Positions 1-10,299 of a DNA stretch of 64,000 nt are shown piece by piece. Position numbers and translations under genes: made by a program. The DNA lies in NCBI RefSeq assembly GCF_046630445.1, contig NC_092333.1:714255001-714319000 (forward strand). Reading direction: 5' to 3'. This stretch comes from Rutidosis leptorrhynchoides (taxonomy: Eukaryota > Streptophyta > Magnoliopsida > Asterales > Asteraceae). Position 1 is the stretch's first letter. Each line of letters starts with the position of its first letter. The notes under the pieces were generated by a model. It was not told the origin of the DNA, ran no database searches, and saw only the letters and a list, made by a program, of their open reading frames with translations.

Positions 1-880
1 TAGTTTAGTCCAAAGCAAAAGTATTTTCAGTTATTTGTTACAGATATATGTGACATATGTTTAAGATAACTTGGTAAATTTTCCCACACTTGGCTTTTAT
101 TTTCCTTTTTATCGTCCTCTATTCCAATTTAAATGAATTTTAATATTTTAGTTTGTTTCTTAATTTATGTCCTTTCCGAGGTAACAATAATTTCGGTGTT
201 AAAACCTAGTTTTATCGTTCATAAATATGTATAAACATGATTTTGAATTCATTTAATTGAAAATTTTGAAAAATTTTACTAGAATTGGGTAGTCAGTATA
301 TAAGACTAGGGCTGTTCTTTTTTATCAGAGAGCACTAGATTCTAATACAACTACTGCTTTACTAGTATTTTTAATGGTAACCAAGTGTATAAAGTAAAAA
401 ATTTTAAAATCCGAAAGAATTTAACCCCTTCCCACACTTAAGATCTTGCAATGCCCTCATTTGCAAGAAATCAGTAACAATTTAAATTATTGAGGGTGAT
501 TTGTGTGAAAATGATTAAATTTTACCAAAGTTTCCAAATATATTGGCGTTTGTTTGCTGAATGATAAATGGTGCACATCATTTGTTCATTCCGTCTTGTT
601 GTTATTTCACATATATTTTGCATCTTGTCGTCAAAATTAGTTGCTTTTGCTGAACTTAATGCCAGTCTTTGAAAATGCGTTGTTTTACCCTGTTGTGTAC
701 ATAAGATAAACTGCAAACATATATACATATTTTTGAAGTTTGGTATATTACCCCACATTCAAAAATTATTAAAATCTAAGAATAAAAGTTAGACAATTAT
801 AAAAATGATTACAATATTAACAAAAGTATTAAACGTATCAATAATTACAATTTACAAAATAAAAAAAAATAATAAGTAAA
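1..880 (-). other. 3' non-coding part of the Athila-type element
   Basis: AT-rich, with no coding sequence recognised. In element sense it contains several short AAGTGTGGG-type stretches (complements of plus-strand about 86-94, 431-440 and 749-757), like the one just after the pol stop at 4684-4694. They may be polypurine-tract-like. The 3' LTR is not reached. Confidence 0.55.
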
Positions 881-2242
881 CTAAGGATGATATTGGTACC
901 AATAGGGGTTCCAGGCATAACCATAAGTGCTATAGAATGCTTCGGCAAGGTCATACGTAGGATATGGTGGCTGCATCTCTATAGACCAAGGAGGGAAGAT
1001 GGGTTTCGGTGTAGGAATATAGTTTCTACCTATATGTTGGCAATGAGCTATGATTTGGTTCTGATGAACTTGCCAATCTTCAAATGCTCTCTGTCTAGCA
1101 TTTTCGTATTCCTGAGAAGCTATAAACCTATGCATTTCTTGCATCTCATTCCCCCCTCCTACATTACCTTGCTGCTGGTTTCTCTCCACCTGTGGATGTC
1201 TACCATGGTATCGTACTGCGGCGTTATTTCGCCTCTTCAAAACTTTCGCACCATGGTATACATTTAAACCTATAGTATCGCGGGGTTCCGGTTCTTCTAC
1301 TAATAATCCCCCCCCCCCCCCCCGACTTATATCCACACCGAGATATTCACCAATCAAAGTAATAAAAATACCACCTCCTATTATGCTATGCGGTCGCATC
1401 CCCCGAACCATAGCTGATAAATAATAACCCACACAATATGGTATACTTACAGCGCTTTGTGGGTCTCGAATACACATATGGTAAAACAAATCCTGTTCAT
1501 TTACTTTTTCTTTGTTCTTACCCCTTTGTGTAATCGAATTAGCTAAAAACCTATGTATCACTCTTAATTCGGCTCTATCTATATCCAAATAAGAGTAATT
1601 TCCCCCTTTGAAACGGTGATGGCTTGTCATTTGACTCCACACACCGTGTGTATCAAAATTCTCATCTATCTTTCTACCGTTTAGTATCAATCCTCTACAA
1701 TCGGCAGACGCTAACTCCTCAGGCGTATATATACTTAAAGCCTGAGCCATGTCCAGTAAAGACATGTGGCGCATCGAACCGCCTAACAAAAATCTAATAA
1801 AAGAACGATCGGTTAAACTAGCTACCCGATCATTCAACTCTATACTACATAACAATTCTTCACACCATACTTTATATACAGGTCTACGTATGGTGAATAA
1901 ACATACCCAGTCATTAAAAGAAGAATTACCATACCTCTGTACAAGTAATTCCCTAATTTGCCCGGCCAATTCTACAGCTTCTAAGGGTCCCCATTCTATG
2001 ACCCTCGGTACCTCAACAACCTTAGAATGAAGAGTATGCAAACCCCTTTGATATTTTGGATAATCTATCCAAAGTCTGTCAAATCTCAGGTTCGGGTGCA
2101 ACTCTTCCAAGTGCATATCGGAAAAGGTCATGACTGGATGAGGTATATCCTGCTTGTAGTAGTTATCCACCTCCTGTTGTTCCAAATTCTCAGCAGGAGC
2201 ATTGCGAGCTTGGGATGAAGATTCACCCCTTTCATTCTGCAA
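881..2242 (-). CDS. Env-like / Athila ORF
   Basis: A 453-residue open frame in the place where Athila elements carry their extra 'env-like' or Athila ORF1-type gene, between pol and the 3' LTR. The central part (about residues 50-310) looks globular, with many Trp and Tyr residues and patterns such as RFIRFLLGGSMRHMSLLDMA-like helices. The C-terminal third is rich in Gln, Asn and Tyr. I see no clear signal peptide or membrane segment, so an envelope role is not supported by this sequence. A run of 14 Cs near 1309-1323 encodes a Gly run. The frame is unbroken. Identification rests on position and general resemblance. Confidence 0.65.
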   Translation of the reverse strand: MQNERGESSSQARNAPAENLEQQEVDNYYKQDIPHPVMTFSDMHLEELHPNLRFDRLWIDYPKYQRGLHTLHSKVVEVPRVIEWGPLEAVELAGQIRELLVQRYGNSSFNDWVCLFTIRRPVYKVWCEELLCSIELNDRVASLTDRSFIRFLLGGSMRHMSLLDMAQALSIYTPEELASADCRGLILNGRKIDENFDTHGVWSQMTSHHRFKGGNYSYLDIDRAELRVIHRFLANSITQRGKNKEKVNEQDLFYHMCIRDPQSAVSIPYCVGYYLSAMVRGMRPHSIIGGGIFITLIGEYLGVDISRGGGGGLLVEEPEPRDTIGLNVYHGAKVLKRRNNAAVRYHGRHPQVERNQQQGNVGGGNEMQEMHRFIASQEYENARQRAFEDWQVHQNQIIAHCQHIGRNYIPTPKPIFPPWSIEMQPPYPTYDLAEAFYSTYGYAWNPYWYQYHP

Positions 2243-4103
2243 AACACATCAAACACAATTTTTGTGCATCCAAATATGCATTAGTGTCAGCAAAATCATC
2301 AATCAAAATAATTACAATGACATTATCAATTTATATCAAACTTAAGCTCATTTTCACATTTTTATCAAATCTACACTTTTTCAAATAAGCATATACGAAA
2401 ATGTTCGCCAAGTTCATAAGCATTCAACTTAAATAACATGTCAAAATAATCATTACTAGCAATTAAACAAGTCTCAAATGGCATTATCTTTCAAAAATCA
2501 AGTTCATGAATTTTAGACTTGAAAAAGTCCACTTTAATTCTCAAAATCATGTTTAGGCTCAAAGTTTGGATCATTTAACTACCTAGACATGTTACACTAC
2601 TCAATTTAGCAACAATTCATGACAAAAATCGGCCATAACCTGTTTATATCAAAAAGCCCCAAATTTGCTCAAGAACACAAACCCTAGATTATTCAAAATT
2701 TGAAGTTTAAGGCTTCTAATCATGTTAAACAGCATCAATCTAGGTTATACAAGCATAATACATAAACAATTTAAGCCTAATTACACTAAAAAGCATCAAA
2801 ATCAAATTGGGGAAAAAATAGCTCAAGAACACCAAATTTCGGATTAAATGGTGTTTAGGTGTAGAAATTTACCGTTTTTCTTGAGTAATTCTTAGATAGC
2901 ATCCTTCTCAACATGATTTTAGCAAAAAATTTGGTGATTAACGGTTAAAAATTAGGATTTTGGGGTGTATTTTTCGGGTTTTTGGGGTTTTTGTTCGCTG
3001 TTCTTCGCAGTGTTTTTGGGTGGGGGAGTGAACTGCTCTGTTTTTTACGTTTTATTTTTTTCTGGGAATTGGTCCCTCCGCGAGTCGCGGGGATTTACCC
3101 TCCAAACTCCGCGAGTCGCGGAGTTTTGTATTTTTTTTTTTTTTTTTTTATAATCATTAACTTATTAAAACAATTAAGTAATTAATTTTAAAATTTTGTT
3201 TCCCTTGTTATTTAGGACGAGGTCGTTTCGGATCGATGTCCTAGTCCGTCCTTCGACAAAATTTTAAAATTTGTCTTTTTGTAGCGATTGTTTTAAAAGC
3301 TAAGATTTTTGGGTTTTTTAATGTTTTTGGCATACTTTAAATCAAAAAGATTAAAAATAATGATAATAAAAGTTCTCGTCCCTCCCTTGGGTAAAGCAAT
3401 TTCGGTTCAAAGACCTAGTCTTTAACTTACGACGAATTTTAAAAATCATATTCTTAACTTAATGAGATAAAGTAAGTTTTTGTTTTTAAATTCACACAAC
3501 TTAAATATGAAATTCAAAATTAATATTAAAAATTCACACCAAACTTAAAATTTGAAATGCATAAAATTAAAAATTTATATTTTAAAAATTAAAAATTCAC
3601 ACCAAACTTAATTTAAAAATTTATAAATTCATATCAAACTTATATTAATTTTTCAAATATTTACAATTTTAAATATATTGTTTTTACAAAGTTTACAATA
3701 TTAATTTAAGATTTAAATATTAATTTTAAAAATATGGTAAAAATAAAATTAAAAATCTTTTTGTCTTTTTATCCCACTTTAATCAATCAAATATTATCAA
3801 AAATATGCGCCCCTCTTTTCGGTAAAGTAATTTCGGTTCCAAGACCTAATTTAACTCATGACGAATTTTTGAAATATTTTGGGTTGATTGATTAAAGATA
3901 TTTATACCTTAAGAATAAACGTTAAATTTCGCAGTGATGTAATAAATTTTTTTTTAATGATATCAATAATTTCGGTCGCCAAACCTAATTTTATTTAATA
4001 CCAATTTAATACTTTTTAGCGAACAAATTAGCGTTTATTATCAAAAGGTTAAAAATAAAAATAAAAATAAAAACTGTACAGACATACCTGTGAAATAGAT
4101 TTC
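2243..4103 (-). other. Non-coding spacer of the Athila-type element with palindrome pair
   Basis: AT-rich sequence between the env-like ORF and the zinc-knuckle ORF. It contains the third copy of the paired palindrome module (3078-3126) and several copies of a degenerate motif, ATTTCGGT followed by AAGACCTA (near 3224, 3405, 3832 and 3972, with another near 192 outside this spacer). No coding sequence is recognised. Confidence 0.7.
3078..3126. repeat. Palindrome pair upstream of env-like ORF
   Basis: CCGCGAGTCGCGG at 3078-3090 and a perfect 23-nt palindrome at 3104-3126. Centres (3084 and 3115) are again 31 bp apart. It lies about 840 bp upstream of the env-like ORF start. Confidence 0.9.
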
Positions 4104-4520
4104 TTAGTTATATGATCTATCCCATTCATAAGATAGTCGGTTTAATTGGTTTTCCATGGCTACATAGGCGTAACCTCGAGCATTCAGTGTCTTTTCTTCT
4201 AAACATATGAACGGTCCTTCTCTGCATAAAGTAACAAATTCGGTATTTGAATAGGTTTGATTATTGGAACATTTACCTCCATGTGACCATTTTCCGCATT
4301 TGTGACATCGTTCTAGGTGTCGTGCTCTTCTTTTTGCTGCGGATTTTGATTTTCCTTTACCAAATTGTAACTTATTATCTTCGCATCTGGATTCTTTTCT
4401 AACTCCGTCCATTCTTTCTCTGATTACTGATACTATTTCACTCGGTAGTATGTTATTATTTCTTTTAGTGATCAAAGCGTGTAGCATTAGACCATGGTTT
4501 AGTTCACAGGCAGTCTTCAT
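4104..4520 (-). CDS. Small zinc-knuckle ORF downstream of pol in the Athila-type element
   Basis: A 138-residue open frame between pol and the env-like ORF. It has a strongly basic patch (GKGKSKSAAKRRARHLERC) followed by a CCHC-type knuckle, CHKCGKWSHGGKC, which suggests nucleic-acid binding. I do not recognise it as a standard part of Athila elements. It could be an extra nucleocapsid-like protein or a captured host fragment. It keeps an ATG and is open to its end. The surrounding 2300-4100 and 4520-4690 stretches are non-coding. Confidence 0.5.
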   Translation of the reverse strand: MKTACELNHGLMLHALITKRNNNILPSEIVSVIRERMDGVRKESRCEDNKLQFGKGKSKSAAKRRARHLERCHKCGKWSHGGKCSNNQTYSNTEFVTLCREGPFICLEEKTLNARGYAYVAMENQLNRLSYEWDRSYN

Positions 4521-4691
4521 TTCGTAAAAACCTAAAAAAATAAAAATTCAGAATGGGGGGAGAAGACTAGTTCTTTAGGGTCTGCTAGGGAAAGACCATT
4601 CGGGTTCCATTTTCGAGAACTACACGAAAACAGACAATCTAACTCTAACAGAAATACATATTATCCTTTAAAGACTTGATTCTCCCCACAC

Positions 4692-5219
4692 TTAGTTAGC
4701 TGTGGTGTCGAAATTGTGATTAACTTCGTTGTCGACTTCCATCGTACCATGTATGTAATGTTTAACTCTGTGACCATTAACTTTAAATTCAATCCCATTT
4801 GAATTTATCAATTCTATCGTTCCGTATGGGAAAACTCTTTTGACTATGAATGGTCCAGACCATCTTGATTTCAATTTTCCAGGAAATAGCTTGAATCGTG
4901 AATTGAAAAGAAGAACTCTGTCTCCTTCTTTAAATTCTTTTGAACTTCTGATTCTTTTATCATGCCATTTCTTCATTCTTTCTTTATAGATTAACGAATT
5001 TTCGTATGCTTCATGTCTTAATTCTTCTAATTCGTTTAGTTGACTTAATCGTAGACGTCCGGCTTCATGTAAATCAAGATTACATGTTTTCAAAGCCCAA
5101 AATGCTTTGTGTTCAATTTCAACTGGAAGATGACATGCTTTTCCATAAACAAGTCTAAAAGGTGTGGTTCCAATTGGAGTTTTGTAGGCAGTTCTAAAAG
5201 CCCAGAGTGCATCCTCCAA
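4692..5219 (-). CDS. Integrase C-terminal segment
   Basis: A 175-residue frame that continues the integrase region: the end of the catalytic core ([20 protein letters not shown]), then the GPF-like C-terminal module ([19 protein letters not shown]). Arg/Lys-rich helices lie between them, as in other Athila integrases. It ends in a stop followed at once by a G-rich stretch, GTGTGGGGAGAA, which could be one of several purine-rich tracts in the element's 3' half. Confidence 0.88.
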   Translation of the reverse strand: MEDALWAFRTAYKTPIGTTPFRLVYGKACHLPVEIEHKAFWALKTCNLDLHEAGRLRLSQLNELEELRHEAYENSLIYKERMKKWHDKRIRSSKEFKEGDRVLLFNSRFKLFPGKLKSRWSGPFIVKRVFPYGTIELINSNGIEFKVNGHRVKHYIHGTMEVDNEVNHNFDTTAN

Positions 5220-5279
5220 TTTAATTGACCATTCCTTCGGATTTGATCCTACGGTTTTCTCTAGAATACGTTTTAAAGC

Positions 5280-6008
5280 TCAGTTGGTATTTTTAACTTG
5301 TCCACTTGTTTGTGGATGATATGCGGTGGAGATTTTATGAGTTACTCCATATCTTTTAAGAACTTTCTCAAGTTGATTATTACAGAAATGAGTACCCCGA
5401 TCACTTATTAAAGCTTTCGGTGTTCCAAACCTTGCAAAAAGACGTTTTAAAAAGTTGACTACAACTCGTGCATCATTAGTTGAGAGAGCTTGTGCTTCCG
5501 CCCATTTAGATACATAATCAATGGCTACGAGTATATATAGATTATTATGAGATTTTGGAAATGGTCCCATAAAGTCAATACCCCAAATGTCAAATACTTC
5601 ACATACTTGGATGACATTTTGTGGCATTTCATCACGTTGACTTATTTTTCCGGCCCTTTGACATGCATCACAGGATTTGCAAAGAAGGTGTGCGTCTTTG
5701 TAAATTGTAGGCCAATAGAATCCAGCTTCATAAACTTTTCTTGCTGTTAGTTGAGTCCCATAATGCCCTCCTGTTGGTCCTGTGTGACAATGGTTTAAAA
5801 TTTTACTAGCTTCATCTCCAAATACACATCGGCGTATTATTCCATCGGGACAACTTTTAAACAGATGTGGATCTTCCCAGAAATAGTGTTTTATATCACT
5901 GAAGAATTTCTTTCGTCTTTGGTACGATAATCCTTTTTCAAGGAATCCACAAACTAAGTAGTTTGCATAGTCTGCAAACCATGGGATTTCTTTATAATCT
6001 ATCTTCAA
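5280..6008 (-). CDS. Integrase segment (zinc-binding and catalytic core)
   Basis: A 242-residue frame from the pol region of the Athila-type element. It carries the integrase HHCC zinc-binding module ([12 protein letters not shown] ... [11 protein letters not shown]) followed by the DDE catalytic core, with [10 protein letters not shown], the VAIDYVSKW stretch and SDRGTHF visible. It lies directly downstream of RNase H and is collinear with it. Part of a fossil element. Confidence 0.9.
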   Translation of the reverse strand: MKIDYKEIPWFADYANYLVCGFLEKGLSYQRRKKFFSDIKHYFWEDPHLFKSCPDGIIRRCVFGDEASKILNHCHTGPTGGHYGTQLTARKVYEAGFYWPTIYKDAHLLCKSCDACQRAGKISQRDEMPQNVIQVCEVFDIWGIDFMGPFPKSHNNLYILVAIDYVSKWAEAQALSTNDARVVVNFLKRLFARFGTPKALISDRGTHFCNNQLEKVLKRYGVTHKISTAYHPQTSGQVKNTN

Positions 6009-6200
6009 TAGATATTCATCAGGAAAGTTGTCTTGTATGGCTGATTCATTTAGAACTTCTAATTCGGGATTTTCAAGACGAGAAAGATGATCAGCGGCGA
6101 GATTTTCTGCTCCTCTTTTATCTCGGATTTCAATATCAAACTCTTGTAAGAGTAAGATCCAACGGATTAATCTTGGTTTAGCATCTTGTTTTGAAAATAG

Positions 6201-9200
6201 CTATCTAAGAGCAGAATGGTCGGTATAGACCACCGTTTTTGCTAGAACGAGATATGATCGAAATTTGTCAAAAGCAAAGACGATAGCAAGGAGTTCTTTT
6301 TCAGTAGTTGTATAGTTTGTTTGTGCTCCTTGTAACGTCTTACTAGCATAATATATAGGTTGAAATCGTTTTTCAATCCTTTGTCCTAAAACGGCTCCCA
6401 TTGCAAAATCACTTGCATCGCACATTAGTTCAAATGGTAGATTCCAATTTGGTGTTATCATGATCGGCGCATTAGTGAGTTTCTCTTTAAGAATATTAAA
6501 AGATTTGATACACTCATCTGAAAAGATGAATGGCGCATCCTTTTCTAGGAGTTTATTCATAGGAGTGGCAATTTTAGAAAAATCTTTTATGAAACGTCGG
6601 TAAAAACCGGCATGCCCTAGAAAACTCCTAACTCCTCTAACATTGGTGGGATGTGGAAGTTTAGCAATTACATCTACTTTAGCTCTATCCACTTCAATTC
6701 CTTCTTTTGAAATTTTATGTCCAAGAACGATGCCTTCTTTAACCATGAAATGGCATTTCTCCCAATTAAGTACTAGATTTGATTTTTCGCATCTAATTAG
6801 CATTCGTTCCAGATTAACTAGACATGATTTAAATGTATCACCGAAGACTGAAAAGTCATCCATGAATACTTCCATGCATTCTTCTATCATGTCGTGAAAA
6901 ATCGCCATCATACACCTTTGAAAGGTTGCAGGGGCGTTACAAAGTCCAAATGGCATGCGTTTGTAAGCAAAAGTACCATAAGGGCACGTGAATGTGGTTT
7001 TCTCTTGATCTTCGGGTGCTATTGGAATTTGAAAATATCCGGAAAATCCATCTAGAAAACAATAGTAGCTATTTCCGGCTAATCTTTCCAACATTTGATC
7101 TATGAAAGGTAAGGGAAAGTGATCTTTTCTGGTGGCGTCATTTAATTTTCTATAATCAATACATACACGCCATCCTGTTACAGTCCTAGTAGGAATAAGC
7201 TCATTTTTCTCATTTGTAATGACAGTCATGCCACCCTTCTTAGGTACGCATTGAACTGGGCTTACCCATGGACTATCAGAAATTGGATATATCAAACCTG
7301 CATCTAGCAGTTTAATAATCTCTTTCTTAACTACATCTTGCATATTAGGATTTAGTCTTCGTTGGCGTTGCACATACGTTTTATGACCTTCTTCCATAAG
7401 GATTTTATGTGTGCAATACGAAGGACTTATTCCTTTAATATCATGAATCTTCCATGCAATGGCTGGTTTATGAGCTTTTAACACAGAAATGAGTTGTGAT
7501 TTCTCATTTTCAGTAAGAGAAGACGATATTATTACAGGTAATTCAGATTCACCATGTAAATAAGCGTATTCCAAATGGTTTGGAAGTGGCTTTAACTCTA
7601 ATTTCGGAGGTTCTTCTATCGATGATTTATATCGATATCTGTCTTCTTCTTTTAGCATTTGAATTTCTTCTGTTGTTGGTTCATATCTATTAGCTATAAG
7701 TGTAGCTAACATTTCAGCTTCATCAATTTGTTCATTACCTTCTCCTAAAGAACATTCTCCTGTTCCTTGTAATTCTGGAAATTCTTCTAATAATTCTGCA
7801 TGTGCATCTATAGTTTGAATATAATAACATGTATCATCTGCAGATTGTGGTTGTTGCATTGCTCTATCAACTGAAAAGGTAACACTCTCATCCTCTATAC
7901 TTAGGGTCAGTTTCTTACCGAACACGTCTATCATTGCTTTAGCCGTGTTTAAGAATGGTCTTCCTAATATGAGAGGAACTTGAGAATCTTCTTCCATGTC
8001 CAAAACAACAAAATCTACTGGAAATACTAAAGTACCAACTTTAACTAGCATGTTCTCCATTATCCCTCTAGGATATTTTATTGATCTATCGGCTAGTTGT
8101 ATGCTTATTCTGGTTGGTTTCAATTCTCCAAGGTCTAGTTTAGTGTATAGTGAATACGGCATTAGATTTATACTAGCACCTAAGTCTGCCAATGCTTCTA
8201 TTGAACTAAGACTACCCAGAAAACATGGAATTGTGAAACTTCCTGGATCAGATAGTTTTTCTGGTATCTTATTCAACAGCACTGCTGAACAATTAGCATT
8301 CATAGTAACAGCCGAGAGTTCTTCCATTTTCTTTCTATTTGATATTAGATCTTTCAAGAATTTAGCATATCTTGGCATTCCTGAAATCACATCAATGAAA
8401 GGAAGATTTACATTTATCTGTTTAAACATATCCAAAAATTTGGATTGCTCGGCTTCAAGTTTTTCTTTCTTCATTTTACTCGGGTAAGGAAGTGGTGGTT
8501 GATATGGTTTAACATAAGGTTTATCCTTAACTGTGTTATCTTTATTAACTTTTTCAACTACCGGTTCTTTTTCCTTATCTTGATCAGGTTGTGGTTCTTG
8601 TGGAGTAGGAATAGTTTCATCAGAAGTTACAGGTATTTCAGGTGGTTTAAGTGTTGTACCACTTCTTGTGGTAATAGCTTTAGCTGTTTCATTCCTGGGG
8701 TTAGCATTTGTATCACTAGGTAGACTTCCCGGTTTTCTTTCACCTATTAACCTTGCTAGGTTACTTACTTCTTGTTCCAGATTTTGAATAGAAGCTTGTT
8801 GATTTCTAAATGCTTGAGCATTTTGTTCATTTGTTTGTTTCTGAGATGTGAAAAACTGCGTTTGAGTTTCAACTAGCTTCGTCATCATATCTTCTAAATT
8901 CGGCTTTTTATCATCGGTTTGTTGTGGTGGTTTGTTTAGAAAATTCGGTCTTTGCTGATTGTAAGTATTATTGGATACTTGTTGATTGCTAGGACCTTGT
9001 TGGTTGTTGTATGGAATATTTCGGTTATAATTCTGGTTTTGATTGTAAATCGGTCTTGGCGGTTGATAATTATTCTGATAATTATTTCCAGGCCTTTGGT
9101 TTATGTATGAAATATTCTCTCTTTGTTCCATTGTTAATTCAATACTGAGACAATCTTTTGTCAAATGTGGTCCTCCACACTGCTCACAACTAATTCGTAT

Positions 9201-10295
9201 TGAGTGAATATCCTTAGTCATCTTTTCCATTCGTCTCTCCACAGCATCTATCTTTGCGGAAATGGAATCTAAGTCATGGCTAGAATCGGCTCTAGCTGCT
9301 TTAGATGATCTAATGATGTCTTTTTCTTGGTGCCACTCATGTGAGTGGGAAGCAGTATTATCAATAATTTTGTAAGCATCAGTTTCGGTTTTCTTCATAA
9401 TAGAACCACCAGCTGCTATATCTATGTCTTTCCTTGTAGTGATGTCGCATCCTTGGTAGAATATTTGTACTATTTGACAGGTGTCTAAACCATGTTGCGG
9501 ACATCCTCTTAACAACTTTCCATATCTTGTCCACGCCTCATATAGAGTTTCATTTGGCTTCTGTGTGAACGTAACAATTTCTGCTTGAAGTCTTACGGCT
9601 TTAGATGCAGGAAAGAATTGTTTAAGAAATTTGTCAACTAAAACATCCCATGTATCGATCGCCCCTTCAGGTAACGATTCCAACCAATCTTTGGCTTCTC
9701 CCTTTAAAGTCCAGGGAAATAACATGAGATATATCTGTTCATCCTCCACTTCTCGGATTTTAAATAGTGTGCAGATCCTATTAAAGGTACGTAGATGTTC
9801 ATTTGGATCTTCCTTCGGCGCACCACTAAATTGGCATTGATTAGTCACCATGTGTAGAATTTGTCCTTTGATTTCATAATCTGGCGCATTAATGTCTGGA
9901 TGAGTAATTGCGTGACCTTGGCCAGTGCGTTTAGCTCTCATTCGGTCTTCCATACTTAAAGGTTCCAGATTCTCCATAATTGAATTTGTTGAATCGGTAT
10001 CACTAGATGATTCTGATTTAATGGTTCGTTCCTCAACAATCTCTGTTTGAATGATTGGTGGCTCCGGAGGAAAGTTTAATGGTTCAGGATCTACGAACCG
10101 TTCCTGAATATTCTCCGGATTCTCAATTGTGAGGTCGGTTTCAAAAAATGGATTATCGGAAATTTGAACTGAAGTACTTGGTCGACTGGATGACGATTCT
10201 AAAGAAAAATCAACGGCGGTTATATTTGCTAAATGTCTTGATCTAGTTACAGGTGGTGAACGTACAAAAGGTGGTGAACGTCTTGCTCGGTGCAT
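6201..10295 (-). CDS. Gag-protease-RT-RNase H polyprotein of the Athila-type element
   Basis: A 1364-residue open frame encoding the structural and replication protein of the retrotransposon. Residues about 130-300 are a retrotransposon gag domain. A zinc knuckle (CEQCGGPHLTKDC) lies near 370-382, followed by an Asn/Gln-rich stretch. The aspartic protease active-site motif (ALADLGAS) is near 701-708. The reverse transcriptase spans about 980-1180, with the catalytic FMDD near 1144, and the RNase H begins near 1280 (CDASDFAMGAVL). The domain order is that of Ty3/gypsy elements, and the RT sequence, with its PIAPEDQEKTTFTCPYGTFA stretch, is Athila-like. Integrase sequence follows downstream. 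This is a fossil: gag to RT is open, but pol as a whole looks broken. Confidence 0.93.
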   Translation of the reverse strand: MHRARRSPPFVRSPPVTRSRHLANITAVDFSLESSSSRPSTSVQISDNPFFETDLTIENPENIQERFVDPEPLNFPPEPPIIQTEIVEERTIKSESSSDTDSTNSIMENLEPLSMEDRMRAKRTGQGHAITHPDINAPDYEIKGQILHMVTNQCQFSGAPKEDPNEHLRTFNRICTLFKIREVEDEQIYLMLFPWTLKGEAKDWLESLPEGAIDTWDVLVDKFLKQFFPASKAVRLQAEIVTFTQKPNETLYEAWTRYGKLLRGCPQHGLDTCQIVQIFYQGCDITTRKDIDIAAGGSIMKKTETDAYKIIDNTASHSHEWHQEKDIIRSSKAARADSSHDLDSISAKIDAVERRMEKMTKDIHSIRISCEQCGGPHLTKDCLSIELTMEQRENISYINQRPGNNYQNNYQPPRPIYNQNQNYNRNIPYNNQQGPSNQQVSNNTYNQQRPNFLNKPPQQTDDKKPNLEDMMTKLVETQTQFFTSQKQTNEQNAQAFRNQQASIQNLEQEVSNLARLIGERKPGSLPSDTNANPRNETAKAITTRSGTTLKPPEIPVTSDETIPTPQEPQPDQDKEKEPVVEKVNKDNTVKDKPYVKPYQPPLPYPSKMKKEKLEAEQSKFLDMFKQINVNLPFIDVISGMPRYAKFLKDLISNRKKMEELSAVTMNANCSAVLLNKIPEKLSDPGSFTIPCFLGSLSSIEALADLGASINLMPYSLYTKLDLGELKPTRISIQLADRSIKYPRGIMENMLVKVGTLVFPVDFVVLDMEEDSQVPLILGRPFLNTAKAMIDVFGKKLTLSIEDESVTFSVDRAMQQPQSADDTCYYIQTIDAHAELLEEFPELQGTGECSLGEGNEQIDEAEMLATLIANRYEPTTEEIQMLKEEDRYRYKSSIEEPPKLELKPLPNHLEYAYLHGESELPVIISSSLTENEKSQLISVLKAHKPAIAWKIHDIKGISPSYCTHKILMEEGHKTYVQRQRRLNPNMQDVVKKEIIKLLDAGLIYPISDSPWVSPVQCVPKKGGMTVITNEKNELIPTRTVTGWRVCIDYRKLNDATRKDHFPLPFIDQMLERLAGNSYYCFLDGFSGYFQIPIAPEDQEKTTFTCPYGTFAYKRMPFGLCNAPATFQRCMMAIFHDMIEECMEVFMDDFSVFGDTFKSCLVNLERMLIRCEKSNLVLNWEKCHFMVKEGIVLGHKISKEGIEVDRAKVDVIAKLPHPTNVRGVRSFLGHAGFYRRFIKDFSKIATPMNKLLEKDAPFIFSDECIKSFNILKEKLTNAPIMITPNWNLPFELMCDASDFAMGAVLGQRIEKRFQPIYYASKTLQGAQTNYTTTEKELLAIVFAFDKFRSYLVLAKTVVYTDHSALR

Positions 10296-10299
10296 TCAC

